In this document: positions 46,487 through 55,492 of the stretch, piece after piece
Numbering within the stretch: the stretch's first letter is position 1
Layout: the number at the start of each line of letters is the position of its first letter
Source of the DNA: Prochlorococcus marinus str. MIT 9515
GTDB taxonomy: Bacteria; Cyanobacteriota; Cyanobacteriia; PCC-6307; Cyanobiaceae
Reading direction: 5' to 3'
Length of the DNA stretch: 64,000 nt
Assembly (NCBI RefSeq): GCF_000015665.1
Contig: NC_008817.1
Span: 434,001 to 498,000 of the forward strand
Translations under genes and position numbers: made by a program
Notes under the pieces: model-generated
Told to the model about the DNA's origin: nothing
Seen by the model: the letters and a program-made list of their open reading frames with translations, nothing else
The model's database searches: none

Positions 46487-46560
46487 CGGGACCGACGGGA
46501 TTCGAACCCGCAACTTCCGCCGTGACAGGGCGGTGCTCTAACCAGTTGAACTACGGTCCC
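46487..46560 (-). tRNA. tRNA-Asp (GTC)
   Basis: A 74-nt tRNA on the minus strand. The acceptor stem GGGACCG pairs with CGGTCCC, with discriminator G. A D-arm GTTC/GAGC, an anticodon arm with loop CTGTCAC (anticodon GTC) and a T-arm with TTCGAAT are all visible. CCA is not encoded. The 3' end is 18 nt upstream of the gltX start. Confidence 0.95.
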
Positions 46561-46708
46561 AGAATTTTTGTTCTAATTAAGGAACTGACTTTAAAATTAT
46601 CAGATAATAATACTTAATTAATGTTGTTGTAATAAAAAACATTCATTCATTTGTGGATTTAAAGAAATAATTAATTTTTTTTACAACATAGACAATAATT
46701 AATTTTGT

Positions 46709-46897
46709 TTAGGGCCTAAAGCCTGCAGGCTCTATTAATCTAACTTGGTTACCCCGAGCTGTAAATTCTCTGCCTTGATCGCTTTGAACAACAACTCTTC
46801 CTCCAGATTTTACTCTGATAACCCTTGCACGAACCCATCCTAAAGCGGCTGATTCTAGGACTTTAACCACATCCCCTGGTTGAAGGTCTAACTCCAT
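46709..46897 (-). CDS. small conserved protein, possible SH3/KOW-like fold
   Basis: A 62-aa protein with many Val and Arg residues in an alternating pattern (DLQPGDVVKVLESAALGWV, then ARVIRVKSGGRVVVQSD), typical of a small SH3- or KOW-like beta barrel. There is no signal or membrane segment. It is flanked by tRNA-Asp and tRNA-Trp on the same strand. The composition and GC content are above the local average, which supports coding. No named family is recognised. Confidence 0.72.
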   Translation of the reverse strand: MELDLQPGDVVKVLESAALGWVRARVIRVKSGGRVVVQSDQGREFTARGNQVRLIEPAGFRP

Positions 46898-46935
46898 CTC
46901 AATGAAAATAATAATTTACAAAATGTTGATCCAAA

Positions 46936-47008
46936 CGCGCCGTGGAGGACTTGAACCCCCGACATCAGGTTTTGGAGACCTGCGTTCTACCAACTGAACT
47001 AACGGCGC
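46936..47008 (-). tRNA. tRNA-Trp (CCA)
   Basis: A 73-nt tRNA on the minus strand. The acceptor GCGCCGT pairs with ACGGCGC, with discriminator G. The anticodon stem CAGGT/ACCTG has loop CTCCAAA, giving anticodon CCA. The T-loop TTCAAGT is standard. CCA is not encoded. It lies between rplS and the 62-aa gene. Confidence 0.95.
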
Positions 47009-47064
47009 AATAAAAAATATTATAAGCGCCTTTATGACCATTAGGTTGAAATAACTTTACAACC

Positions 47065-47535
47065 TTATCGATCAAAGCGTTGTTTTACGCGAGTAGCTTT
47101 TCCTACTCTATCCCTTAGATAGAATAACTTAGCTCTCCTTACTTTACCTCTACGTTCAACTTTTAGAGAGGCAACTTGCGGACTATGTAGCATAAATACT
47201 CTTTCGACTCCAATTCCCTGAAAAATTCTTCTTACTGTAATCGTTTGGTTAAGACCGCCATGTCTCTTTGCAATAACAACTCCTTCGTAAGGTTGAACCC
47301 TTTCTTTGTTACCTTCTGTGATTTTCACTCCGACTTTAACTGTATCTCCTACATAAATTTCGGGTAATTGTTTTTTTAACTGTTCACTTTCAAATTCTTT
47401 TATTAAGTTTGATGAACTATGAATTTTTTCAGTTTGGGAAATAGATGCTTTTTTTTCATTTTCAACAGTAATTACTGTAGATTTGTCAGTTTGGTTAATG
47501 ATTTCTGACTCATTTTCTTGTTTCTCTTTTGCCAT
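47065..47535 (-). CDS. rplS: ribosomal protein L19 with N-terminal extension
   Basis: 50S protein at the 30S-50S interface. The core starts near residue 47 ([20 protein letters not shown]) and includes [30 protein letters not shown] and the [20 protein letters not shown] tail, quoted in part. The first ~45 residues are a charged, Gln/Ser/Lys-rich extension of low complexity. Bacterial L19 is usually 115-120 aa against 156 here. The extension is likely disordered. tRNA-Trp follows 56 bp downstream on the same strand. Confidence 0.96.
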   Translation of the reverse strand: MAKEKQENESEIINQTDKSTVITVENEKKASISQTEKIHSSSNLIKEFESEQLKKQLPEIYVGDTVKVGVKITEGNKERVQPYEGVVIAKRHGGLNQTITVRRIFQGIGVERVFMLHSPQVASLKVERRGKVRRAKLFYLRDRVGKATRVKQRFDR

Positions 47536-47579
47536 TTTATGCTCAATAATTCTACAAGATTCTTATTTTAACCTTTCAA

Positions 47580-47876
47580 CTAGCCTTTAGTAACCTTTTT
47601 AGCAAATACAAATTTTTTTGAAAACATTATGAACCAAGTTATTGGCATCCAAATAAGTCCTTAAGAATGTAAGGTTACACAAATTAATCCTTCATTATCT
47701 CCAAGTCACTCTCCTTCGTATAGAGGCATTAACCACTGAATATTATCTCTTGAATAGCCTAATAAATCTCTCAATATGCTTTGAAAATAACCCTGTCAAA
47801 GCTGAAATGAATAACGGGGGGAAACCCAAGGTGCCAATGATTTATGAAATTGCCTAGAATTCTTAATAAAATTCAT
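47580..47876 (-). pseudogene. decayed gene, probable PepSY-associated membrane protein
   Basis: The 427-bp space between rplS and map holds a broken reading frame of 99 codons (ATG at 47876, TAG ending at 47580). It is interrupted by stops at codons 27, 57 and 72. The frame starts MNFIKNSRQFHKSLAPWV. The next stretch, FPPLFISALTGL, is only readable one frame over, as if a single T was lost from TTTTCCCCCC. The original frame resumes at DLLGYSRDNIQWLMPLYEGE, then a stop where Trp is expected, LGDNEGLICVTLHS, a stop where Leu is expected, then GLIWMPITW. Reassembled, it looks like a short PepSY-associated TM protein. The pseudogene call is solid. The family is moderate. Confidence 0.75.
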
Positions 47877-47962
47877 TTTCTGTTTTCTTACTGATAGATT
47901 AAAATGGCCAAGCAGTCTATGGCTATTTTGATGATATTTACCTATTTCCATTATTTATTCCA

Positions 47963-48802
47963 ATGAAACATTTTGCAGATCTTTTATTAAATAAAAATAA
48001 TTCAAGATCTAACGATCAAGTCCCTTTTATTCAAAGAAGAAGAGGAATAGAAATAAAGTCTTCGAGGGAAATAAAATTAATGAAGAAATCTAGCAGGATC
48101 GTAGCAACTGTTTTGCGAGAAATAAATGACTTGATAGAACCTGGAATGAGTACAAAAGATTTAGATGATTTTGCAGAAAAGAGAATTAGAGAAATGGGCG
48201 CAGCGCCAAGTTTTAAGGGTTATCATGGTTTCCCATCCAGTATTTGTGCCAGTATAAATAATGAAGTTGTGCACGGCATTCCAAATAAAAATGTAACAAT
48301 TAAAGATGGAGATCTTGTGAAAATTGATACAGGAGCTTATTTAGATGGCTTTCACGGTGATAGTTGCATCACTATTTGTGTTGGTCAAGTAAGTGATCAA
48401 GCCAAAAAACTTAGTGAAGTAGCCTTAGAAGCTTTATTCTCAGGACTTTCGAAAATTAAATCGGGAAATACACTGCTTGATGTGGCTGGAGCTATTGAGG
48501 ATGTTGTGAGATTAAATGGGTTTAGTGTTGTTGAAGACTATACAGGTCATGGGGTGGGACGAAATCTTCACGAAGAACCATCTGTTTTTAATTTTCGAAC
48601 TAATGATTTACCGAATATCATTCTTCGTGAGGGGATGACGTTGGCTGTTGAACCTATCGTTAATCAAGGCAGTAAGTTTTGTAAAACTTTAAATGACAAA
48701 TGGACAGTAATAACAAAAGATGGGAAATTATCAGCACAATGGGAACATACAATTGTCGTAATGAAAGATGGTATTGAAATATTGACAGACAGAGAATTTT
48801 AA
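47963..48802 (+). CDS. map: methionine aminopeptidase, type I
   Basis: Removes the initiator Met from new proteins. The five metal ligands of the M24A fold are visible: Asp in [14 protein letters not shown] (two, about 121-134), His in [11 protein letters not shown], Glu in AVEPIV and Glu in QWEHTIVV. At 279 aa there is a short N-terminal extension ([17 protein letters not shown]) ahead of the catalytic core. The stop overlaps the convergent SDR gene by 4 bp. Confidence 0.95.
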   Translation: MKHFADLLLNKNNSRSNDQVPFIQRRRGIEIKSSREIKLMKKSSRIVATVLREINDLIEPGMSTKDLDDFAEKRIREMGAAPSFKGYHGFPSSICASINNEVVHGIPNKNVTIKDGDLVKIDTGAYLDGFHGDSCITICVGQVSDQAKKLSEVALEALFSGLSKIKSGNTLLDVAGAIEDVVRLNGFSVVEDYTGHGVGRNLHEEPSVFNFRTNDLPNIILREGMTLAVEPIVNQGSKFCKTLNDKWTVITKDGKLSAQWEHTIVVMKDGIEILTDREF

Positions 48803-49515
48803 CTACTAACCTTTGATATTATTAGAAGCTTACAATACAAAAAAATGTATAACTCTTTTAAAGGAAAAAGAATGTATGAAAGTGGATTTGGACTAACAAT
48901 AATCAAAAAAATATTTAAATTTGCAAAATCGTAAATTCTGTTAGACACAAACTTTGGATTCATAATTCCTATTGGGTTCAATTCTGACTTAAAAGGACCC
49001 AAAATGATTTTCTTTATTTTTAATTTTTTCTTTGTATTTTTATCGAGAAGGTTTTTTTTAAAGGATACTAATTGTCCAATGAGTGATTTACTTACTTCGT
49101 AGGATGGATTTAGAGCTGGTAATATTTCCGCTTCCGAAGTATTTATCCAAATTTCTTTTACAATGGGAGATTTGTTTTCGCTAGCAATTGTTTCAAATAA
49201 ATTTAAGAATTTAAATTTGCTTAAAGCATTTATTTCTATTGAATTTTCATAACTTGAATTGTGTTTTTTTCTCACATCATAAATTCCATGGTTCAAAATT
49301 AAGATATCAATTTTTTTAAGATGTTCCTGTAATAAGAATTCTTTCCCAACTTCCCATTTTATCCATTCGTTTGGAGAATGATTATTTATTTCATTATTAT
49401 TTTTACTATGTGTAAATCCGATCACTTTGTATCCTTTATTTCGAAATATTTTTGTTAACTCTTTTCCTAATGCTCCAGAAGCTCCCGTAATACCAATAGT
49501 TTTTCTCTCACTCAT
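48799..49515 (-). CDS. SDR family protein (short-chain dehydrogenase-like)
   Basis: A 238-aa Rossmann protein. The nucleotide-binding motif is [15 protein letters not shown] (about 10-24), and [14 protein letters not shown] is the NNAG-type segment. The Tyr-Lys pair is [11 protein letters not shown] (about 140-150). It resembles the C-terminal SDR part of cyanobacterial sterol desaturase/SDR proteins, but no desaturase domain is present here. The C-terminal ~40 residues are hydrophobic, which suggests membrane association. The substrate is unknown. Confidence 0.8.
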   Translation of the reverse strand: MSERKTIGITGASGALGKELTKIFRNKGYKVIGFTHSKNNNEINNHSPNEWIKWEVGKEFLLQEHLKKIDILILNHGIYDVRKKHNSSYENSIEINALSKFKFLNLFETIASENKSPIVKEIWINTSEAEILPALNPSYEVSKSLIGQLVSFKKNLLDKNTKKKLKIKKIILGPFKSELNPIGIMNPKFVSNRIYDFANLNIFLIIVSPNPLSYILFPLKELYIFLYCKLLIISKVSS

Positions 49516-49682
49516 GCATTCAATGGAATTTTGTTTAAACCTGATAATAGATCAATTCACCTAAAATTAATTGTCTTTTAGCGTGTTTTTTAATTTATTT
49601 GATTAAAAGTCATAAATAAATAATTGTATACCTCTAAAAATAATATTATCTTGAATCTATGGATAAATTTATTTAATTCATT

Positions 49683-50792
49683 ATGAGTCAGATATTGTTA
49701 ATTGGTTCATGCGAACCATTTAGTGGTAAGTCAGCATTAGTACTTGGAATATCAAAAAAACTTATAGAGGAGGGAAAAAAAATCCGTATAGGAAAACCAC
49801 TAGCAACTTGTACTGAACTTACTAATCTTCCTGCAATGACTTACGAAGGGCTTATAGATGATGATGTTAAATTTATTGGCTCTACCTTAAATATTGTAGA
49901 AGAGAACTTAATTCCTTCAGTAGGTTTATTAGACAATATCTCTGCGGAGAAAAGAATTGCTAATCAAGACTTAAGCCCAGGTAAAGGATTTAAACAAATT
50001 GAGGCATTAGTAAATGATAATTTTGATGGATTAAATATTCTTGAAGCAGCAGGTAGCCTAAATGAAGGGATGATTTATGGTTTAAGTCTTCCACAACTTG
50101 CAAAACAATTAAATGCAAAAGTCCTAATTGTTAATCTCTGGGAAGATAGTAAAAGTGTTGATGCATTACTAGACGCAAAACAACAACTAGGAGATCATTT
50201 TGTAGGAGCCGTTTTGAATGCTGTCGTACCTGAAGAAGTAGAAAAAATAAAAAACATAATAATACCATCTCTCCAAGAGATGAATATGAAAATTTTTGGG
50301 GTGATGCCCAAATCTCCATTACTTAGAAGTGTCACTGTAGGTGAACTGATAAATAGATTAGACGCTCAAGTAATTTGTTGCCCTGAAAAAGAACAATTAC
50401 TGGTTGAAACATTAAGTATTGGTGCCATGGGGGTTAATTCTGCAATGGAATTTTTTAGAAGAAGGAGAAATATGGCTGTCGTTACAGGTGCTGATAGAAC
50501 GGATATTCAACTTGCAGCATTGGAGGCTTCAACTCAATGTTTAATTCTTACTGGTTTAGGAGAACCTTTATCACAGATAATCCATAGAGCAGAAGAATTA
50601 GAAGTTCCAATATTAAAAGTAGAGTTAGATACTCTTGCTTCAGTAGAAATTATTGAACAAGCTTTTGGGCATGTCAGGATACATGAATCAATAAAGGCAT
50701 CATATGCCGTCCAGTTAGTTCAGCAGCATGTAAATCTACAAAATATTTTTGAAACAATAGATTTCCCCTGCAATATCTCAGATCAATGCTAA
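49683..50792 (+). CDS. BioD-like P-loop plus DRTGG domain protein
   Basis: A 369-aa protein resembling the N-terminal half of long phosphotransacetylases. A P-loop domain related to dethiobiotin synthetase (GSCEPFSGKSALVLG, about 7-21) is followed by a DRTGG domain (NMAVVTGADRTDIQLAALE, about 262-280). The catalytic phosphotransacetylase domain is absent. This points to a sensor or regulatory role rather than acetyl transfer, but the function is unknown. It is 25 bp upstream of a SLOG-type gene on the same strand, suggesting a pair. Confidence 0.82.
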   Translation: MSQILLIGSCEPFSGKSALVLGISKKLIEEGKKIRIGKPLATCTELTNLPAMTYEGLIDDDVKFIGSTLNIVEENLIPSVGLLDNISAEKRIANQDLSPGKGFKQIEALVNDNFDGLNILEAAGSLNEGMIYGLSLPQLAKQLNAKVLIVNLWEDSKSVDALLDAKQQLGDHFVGAVLNAVVPEEVEKIKNIIIPSLQEMNMKIFGVMPKSPLLRSVTVGELINRLDAQVICCPEKEQLLVETLSIGAMGVNSAMEFFRRRRNMAVVTGADRTDIQLAALEASTQCLILTGLGEPLSQIIHRAEELEVPILKVELDTLASVEIIEQAFGHVRIHESIKASYAVQLVQQHVNLQNIFETIDFPCNISDQC

Positions 50793-50817
50793 TTTCAAAT
50801 ATAGAAACAATTTTATT

Positions 50818-51330
50818 TTGAGTCGTTCTCTAGACCTACCCTCAACCCAAGGTGTTGACACTTTAGCTCAAGAACTAGCAAAACTTCAGGATAATGGGAA
50901 AAGAAGGATTGCTTTTTTGGGTAGTAGACACGTACCTGTTGTAGATATTCACTTGATCGAATTAATCGCAAGGTCATTAGCTGAAGAGGGACATACTATC
51001 ATTACCTCTGGCTCTCAGGGAGTTAATGCTGCAGTAATAAGAGCTGTTTTGGAAATTAATCCATCTTTGTTGACTGTAATTTTGCCACAGAGTTTAGATA
51101 AGCAATTACCTGAAATTAAAGATCAATTGAAGAGCGTAATGCATTTGGTTGAGAAGAGTGAAAATAATGAATTACCTTTACCGATGGCAAGTAGTCTTTG
51201 TAATCAAGAAATTATAAATAGATGCGATCAATTAATTTGCTTCGCTTTTCATGATAGTGAAACAATACTAAATAGTTGTAGATGTGCTGAAGAAATGGGT
51301 AAGGTAGTTAGTTTGTTATTTTTTGATTAA
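50818..51330 (+). CDS. SLOG/LOG-like Rossmann protein
   Basis: A 170-aa protein with a DprA/LOG-like Rossmann fold: RRIAFLGSRHVPVVDIHLIE (about 28-47) and GHTIITSGSQGVNAAVIRA (about 58-76) with the Gly-rich nucleotide loop. It lacks the usual PGGxGT motif of cytokinin-type LOG proteins. Cyanobacterial members have been annotated as recombination-mediator-like, without proof. The start is TTG at 50818, just before a conserved-looking region. It follows the DRTGG gene closely. Confidence 0.72.
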   Translation: MSRSLDLPSTQGVDTLAQELAKLQDNGKRRIAFLGSRHVPVVDIHLIELIARSLAEEGHTIITSGSQGVNAAVIRAVLEINPSLLTVILPQSLDKQLPEIKDQLKSVMHLVEKSENNELPLPMASSLCNQEIINRCDQLICFAFHDSETILNSCRCAEEMGKVVSLLFFD

Positions 51331-51396
51331 ATAAACTTTTTTTTTATTTTTTTTACTTTATTTGGAGTAATAATAAAATTAATTTAAATTTGAGTA

Positions 51397-51894
51397 ATGG
51401 CAGAAAATTTTTCGTTTGATGTGGTTTCCGATTTCGATAGACAAGAATTGGTAAATGCTTTGGATCAAGTCAAAAGGGAAATTTCTCAAAGATATGATCT
51501 AAAAGGAACAGAAACCATATTGGAGTTAGAAAAAGAAAATATTTTTATAACTACAAATAGCGAATTAACTCTAAATTCTGTAATCGATATTATTAGACAA
51601 AAGGCAATAAAAAGAAAACTATCTTTAAAAATCTTTGAATACAAGAGTATTGAAGCTGTAAGCGGAAATAAAGTAAAGCAAACTATAACTTTAAAGAAAG
51701 GACTTAATCAGGAAATTGCGAAAAAAATAAGTAAAAATTTGAGAGATGAAATTAAAAAGATCAATGTAAGTATTAATGGAGAAACATTGAGAGTAATGAG
51801 CAAAAGCAAGAATGATCTTCAATTGGCAATAAAGTTACTTGAAAATTTGGAGGAGACATATAAAATTCCTCTACAAGCAAATAATTATCGATAA
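51397..51894 (+). CDS. YajQ family nucleotide-binding protein
   Basis: A 165-aa protein of UPF0234/YajQ, two ferredoxin-like domains reported to bind nucleotides, including cyclic di-GMP in some bacteria. Signature blocks are SFDVVSDFDRQELVNALDQV (about 5-24), RYDLKGT, QTITLKKGLNQEIAKKI and RVMSKSKNDLQ. The length is typical. Its physiological role in cyanobacteria is unclear. It is followed 24 bp later by a small gene on the same strand. Confidence 0.93.
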   Translation: MAENFSFDVVSDFDRQELVNALDQVKREISQRYDLKGTETILELEKENIFITTNSELTLNSVIDIIRQKAIKRKLSLKIFEYKSIEAVSGNKVKQTITLKKGLNQEIAKKISKNLRDEIKKINVSINGETLRVMSKSKNDLQLAIKLLENLEETYKIPLQANNYR

Positions 51895-51918
51895 CATGTT
51901 AATAATTAAAATCTTACA

Positions 51919-52128
51919 ATGTCAGACTATACAAAATCACTTATTGAATCATTGAGCCTAAAAATAAAAGATTATCCACGCTTTTCTTTAACAGAAATTG
52001 AGAAGTTTTGTTGGATGGCGGCCCATGAACATAAACATGGAGTCCTACCTTCTGAATACGATATAAGAGAAATAGATGAGGATCTTTATTTGCTTCTATT
52101 ACAGAAATTTAAAGTAAATAATTTATAG
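51919..52128 (+). CDS. small conserved protein, function unknown
   Basis: A 69-aa acidic, mostly helical protein with no signal or membrane segment. It has LTEIEKFCWMAAHEHKHGVL (about 24-43) and a Leu-rich end (DLYLLLLQKFKV). The regular amphipathic pattern and its place 24 bp after the yajQ-like gene support a real gene. No named family is recognised. Confidence 0.7.
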   Translation: MSDYTKSLIESLSLKIKDYPRFSLTEIEKFCWMAAHEHKHGVLPSEYDIREIDEDLYLLLLQKFKVNNL

Positions 52129-52238
52129 GATTCATTTGTAAGACAAGTAAAAGAATTATTAAAAAAATATTTTAATTAAATACCTAATTAATGCATAAAT
52201 TAATTTCTTTAAATATGATTAATAAAAATCAAAATTAA

Positions 52239-53045
52239 ATGTCAACATCTTTTAAGAATGTCACTCCAACGGGGCCCGGAGGGACAGCAACACTATTAAT
52301 TGTTTTATCTTTTACTGGATTCCTTTTACTTACTCAATCTTTATTTGTAGTGCCTTCTGGACAAGTTGCCGTTGTAACTACCCTTGGAAAAGTTAGTGGA
52401 GGTTCAAGAAGAGCTGGATTAAACTTTAAAGTCCCCTTCGTTCAGTCCGTCTTCCCCTTTGATATAAAAACTCAAGTACAACCTGAGAAGTTTGAAACCT
52501 TAACAAAAGATCTTCAAGTTATTAGAGCAACAGCGACTGTCAAATATTCGGTTAAGCCAAATGAAGCAGGAAGGATTTTTGCAACAATTGCAAGTAGAAA
52601 CAGTGATGTTTATCAAAAAATAGTTCAGCCTTCTCTACTTAAAGCATTGAAATCTGTTTTTTCACAGTATGAATTAGAAACAATAGCAACTGAATTTAAT
52701 GTTATTTCTGAAAGGGTTGCTGATACCGTTGCTGAGGAATTGAACTCTTTTGATTACGTAGATGTTAAAAGCTTAGATCTTACTGGGTTAGAAATAGCTG
52801 AGGAATACAGAGCGGCGATTGAACAGAAACAAATTGCGGGACAGCTTCTTTTAAGAGCTAAAACAGAAGTAGAAATTGCAGAACAGGAAGCCTTGAGATA
52901 CGAGACCTTAAATAAAGGCCTAAATGATCAGGTTTTATTTAAACTATTCCTTGATAAATGGGACGGTAGCACACAAGTAGTTCCCGGACTTCCTGGAACT
53001 AATGGAGGAACTCCACCTGTAATAGTTGGAGGAAATAATAGATAA
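52239..53045 (+). CDS. prohibitin/SPFH family membrane protein
   Basis: A 268-aa protein with an N-terminal transmembrane helix (about 17-38) and an SPFH/Band 7 domain. Features are SGQVAVVTTLGKVSGGSRR (about 44-62), the FDIKTQVQPEKFETLTKDLQ segment and the helical EIAEEYRAAIEQKQIAGQLL repeat near the end. SPFH proteins form membrane rings that scaffold proteases such as FtsH. The C-terminus is Gly/Pro-rich. It converges on hemL with a 2-bp gap. Confidence 0.92.
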   Translation: MSTSFKNVTPTGPGGTATLLIVLSFTGFLLLTQSLFVVPSGQVAVVTTLGKVSGGSRRAGLNFKVPFVQSVFPFDIKTQVQPEKFETLTKDLQVIRATATVKYSVKPNEAGRIFATIASRNSDVYQKIVQPSLLKALKSVFSQYELETIATEFNVISERVADTVAEELNSFDYVDVKSLDLTGLEIAEEYRAAIEQKQIAGQLLLRAKTEVEIAEQEALRYETLNKGLNDQVLFKLFLDKWDGSTQVVPGLPGTNGGTPPVIVGGNNR

Positions 53046-53047
53046 AA

Positions 53048-54349
53048 TTAATTTTTTATAACGCTAAAAGATTGATCGAATGCTTCTATGGTTCGATCAA
53101 TTTCTTCTTCACTATGAGCTAATGAAGTAAATCCAGCTTCAAATGGACTTGGAGCTAAATATACGCCTCGTTTTATCATCTCCCTGTGTAGTTTTCCAAA
53201 AAGTTCTGAATTATTTGTTTTAGCTTCTTCAAAGTTTCTTACTGGACCTTCGCACAAGAAAAATCCGAACATTGCACTAACGCTTCCACCATTTATAGCG
53301 ATACCATTATTCTCAGCAGATTGCATTATACCTTCAATTAATCTAGAGGTAGCTAACCCCATTTTTTCATAAGTACCTTCTTGTTTAAGTAGCTCAAGAG
53401 TTTTGATACCTGCTGTCATTGCTAATGGATTACCACTTAATGTTCCTGCTTGATATACAGGACCTGATGGCGCAACCATGGACATTATTTCTTTCCTTCC
53501 CCCATATGCTCCTACAGGTAAGCCTCCTCCAATGACTTTGCCTAGGGTCGTTAAATCAGGCGTAACTCCGAATTTTTCTTGTGCTCCTCCATAGCTAATT
53601 CTGAAACCAGTCATTACCTCATCAAAAACTAGTAAAGATCCATTTTCAGTTGTGAGTTCTCTCAATCCTTCAAGGAAACCAGGTTCAGGGGTAATAAATC
53701 CTGCATTACCAACTATAGGTTCAAGAATGACTCCAGATATTGCATCAGGATTTTCCGAAAATAATTTTTTTACAGCTTCAAGATCGTTGTAAGGTGCAGT
53801 TAGAGTGTTTGCTGTTGTAGTTCTTGGAACGCCGGGGGAATCTGGAAGGCCTAAAGTAGCTACTCCAGAACCAGCTTTTACCAAAAACATGTCAGCATGG
53901 CCATGGTAACAACCATCAAACTTTATTACTTTATCTCTTCCTGTAAATGCCCTCATTAGCCTTAGAACTGCCATGCAAGCTTCTGTGCCACTGTTGACAA
54001 ATCTGACCATCTCTACCGAAGGAACAGCGTCAATCACCATTTCAGCAAGTTTATTCTCTTGAACACAAGGAGCACCAAAACTAGTGCCTTTTTCTATTGC
54101 CTCTTGCAATGCTGTAATCACTTCAGGGTGAGCATGCCCACAAATAGCTGGTCCCCAACTACCTATGTAATCGATATACCTGTTCCCATCAACGTCCCAG
54201 GCAAATGGGCCTTTTACTCTATCAAAAACAATGGGCTGTCCACCAACAGACTTAAATGCTCTTACCGGAGAACTAACCCCTCCAGGCATCAATTTTAAAG
54301 CGGAAGAAAAAACTTCTTCAGAATGAGTGATATTAAATATGTCAGTCAA
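53048..54349 (-). CDS. hemL: glutamate-1-semialdehyde 2,1-aminomutase
   Basis: PLP enzyme that converts glutamate-1-semialdehyde to 5-aminolevulinate, the committed precursor of heme and chlorophyll. It has [19 protein letters not shown] near the start, [33 protein letters not shown] and the PLP Lys in [17 protein letters not shown]. At 433 aa it is full length. gltX, the other C5-pathway enzyme in this window, is 7 kb away. A consensus-like promoter lies upstream. Confidence 0.97.
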   Translation of the reverse strand: MTDIFNITHSEEVFSSALKLMPGGVSSPVRAFKSVGGQPIVFDRVKGPFAWDVDGNRYIDYIGSWGPAICGHAHPEVITALQEAIEKGTSFGAPCVQENKLAEMVIDAVPSVEMVRFVNSGTEACMAVLRLMRAFTGRDKVIKFDGCYHGHADMFLVKAGSGVATLGLPDSPGVPRTTTANTLTAPYNDLEAVKKLFSENPDAISGVILEPIVGNAGFITPEPGFLEGLRELTTENGSLLVFDEVMTGFRISYGGAQEKFGVTPDLTTLGKVIGGGLPVGAYGGRKEIMSMVAPSGPVYQAGTLSGNPLAMTAGIKTLELLKQEGTYEKMGLATSRLIEGIMQSAENNGIAINGGSVSAMFGFFLCEGPVRNFEEAKTNNSELFGKLHREMIKRGVYLAPSPFEAGFTSLAHSEEEIDRTIEAFDQSFSVIKN

Positions 54350-54391
54350 AATTTAAATAAATAGATTTTTGAGAAAGTTTCGTCATGTTCT

Positions 54392-54420
54392 AAGTTAGAA
54401 ATAAGTAAAAATTTTGTCAA
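54392..54420 (-). promoter_or_regulatory. hemL promoter, sigma-70 type
   Basis: On the minus strand a perfect -35 TTGACA (54420-54415) is followed after exactly 17 bp by TAACTT (54397-54392). The -10 matches T-A-N-N-N-T. The predicted start near 54385 leaves a leader of about 36 nt before the hemL ATG at 54349. This is the best promoter match seen in the window. Confidence 0.6.
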
Positions 54421-54450
54421 TCAATATAAAATTCTACATTATGATATTTT

Positions 54451-54460
54451 TATCGCGATA
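54451..54460. promoter_or_regulatory. perfect 10-bp palindrome upstream of the hemL promoter
   Basis: TATCGCGATA is a perfect palindrome about 30 bp upstream of the -35 box. It is flanked by GATATTTT on both sides as a direct repeat 14 bp apart. The position fits an activator site, but no known regulator is matched. The remaining 226-bp hemL-xth space shows no ORF. Confidence 0.3.
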
Positions 54461-54575
54461 TTTTGGAATGTAAATAATTAATTATGGAGAATTTTGACAT
54501 TAATCTAATTGATTTCGAAATTTTTCTTTAATAATAAGCGTTTTGAGGGTTGATTTAAATACAAGATCTTTTTAA

Positions 54576-55421
54576 CTATATTTCGAAAAGATCGTCATCA
54601 TCATCAAAGTAAACTTCACTTTGATTATCGATTTCTAAATTAATTAATACTGGAGCATGGTCACTAGGTTGTGAATTTTCTCTTTGACTCCTTTCTATTA
54701 CACAGCTCTTAAGTTGTGAGGAAAGATTATTACTAATATAAATATGGTCTATCCTCCAACCTTTATTTAGTTCATAGGCATTATTACGGTAATCCCACCA
54801 ACTCCAATGACCGGTATTTTTCTCAAAAATCCGAAAAGAATCAATAAATCTTCCTTTGATAACTTTTTTTAGCGCTTCTCTTTCGATCTTTGAAGCCATT
54901 ATTCCTCCTTCGTATTTCTGAGGACAATGAATATCTATGTCAAAAGGGGCTATATTAAAATCACCTACAAAACAGACTAAATCATCCTCTCTCACTTGCT
55001 TATCTAAGAATGATGATAAATGATTCAACCATTTAATTTTATAATCGAACTTGTCAGAGTCTAATGAAGATCCATTTGGCACGTAAACATTTATTATTTT
55101 TAACCCATTGATATCTGCCGAAATTAATCTTTTTTGTTCATTAAAATTTAAAAAATTGCTTTTTTCTTCATTTTCATTTGTAAATCCTTTTATGATATTT
55201 TCAATCTTAAATTTACTTATAATCGCAACACCATTATAAGATTTTTGACCATGTACAGTAACTTCATAACCTAATTCCTCGAAAGGTGTCAAAGGAAAAG
55301 AATTGTCAATAACTTTAGTTTCTTGAAGACAAAGGATATCTGGATTGACATTTTTTATCCAATTTATAATTTGAGAAAGCCTAGTTCTAACAGAATTTAC
55401 ATTCCAAGTAGCTATTAACAA
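54576..55421 (-). CDS. xth: exodeoxyribonuclease III (XthA-like AP endonuclease)
   Basis: Endonuclease/exonuclease/phosphatase-fold enzyme that cuts at abasic sites in base excision repair. Motifs are TWNVNSVRTRLSQII (about 4-18), LQETKVIDN (Glu for Mg2+), GDFNIAPFDIDIHCP (Asp-Asn) and PSDHAPVLINL (catalytic His). An unusual acidic tail (DDDDDLFEI) ends the protein. At 281 aa it is normal. It is divergent from the small secreted-type gene at 55493. Confidence 0.94.
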   Translation of the reverse strand: MLIATWNVNSVRTRLSQIINWIKNVNPDILCLQETKVIDNSFPLTPFEELGYEVTVHGQKSYNGVAIISKFKIENIIKGFTNENEEKSNFLNFNEQKRLISADINGLKIINVYVPNGSSLDSDKFDYKIKWLNHLSSFLDKQVREDDLVCFVGDFNIAPFDIDIHCPQKYEGGIMASKIEREALKKVIKGRFIDSFRIFEKNTGHWSWWDYRNNAYELNKGWRIDHIYISNNLSSQLKSCVIERSQRENSQPSDHAPVLINLEIDNQSEVYFDDDDDLFEI

Positions 55422-55492
55422 TTTATTATCAAACTATGTAAAATTAAAATAGCAAAAATTTGTTATCTTTAATTATTTTGAAATTAATCAAA

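Noticed and set aside
46469-46513. Longer gltX N-terminus
   Set aside because: It would read through the tRNA-Asp gene. TTG at 46468 gives the expected protein start.
47800-47840. GGGGGGAAACCC segment as a small RNA of the Yfr type
   Set aside because: The motif is explained as the reverse complement of the CCCCCC run within the decayed gene. No stable hairpin with a T-run was seen next to it.
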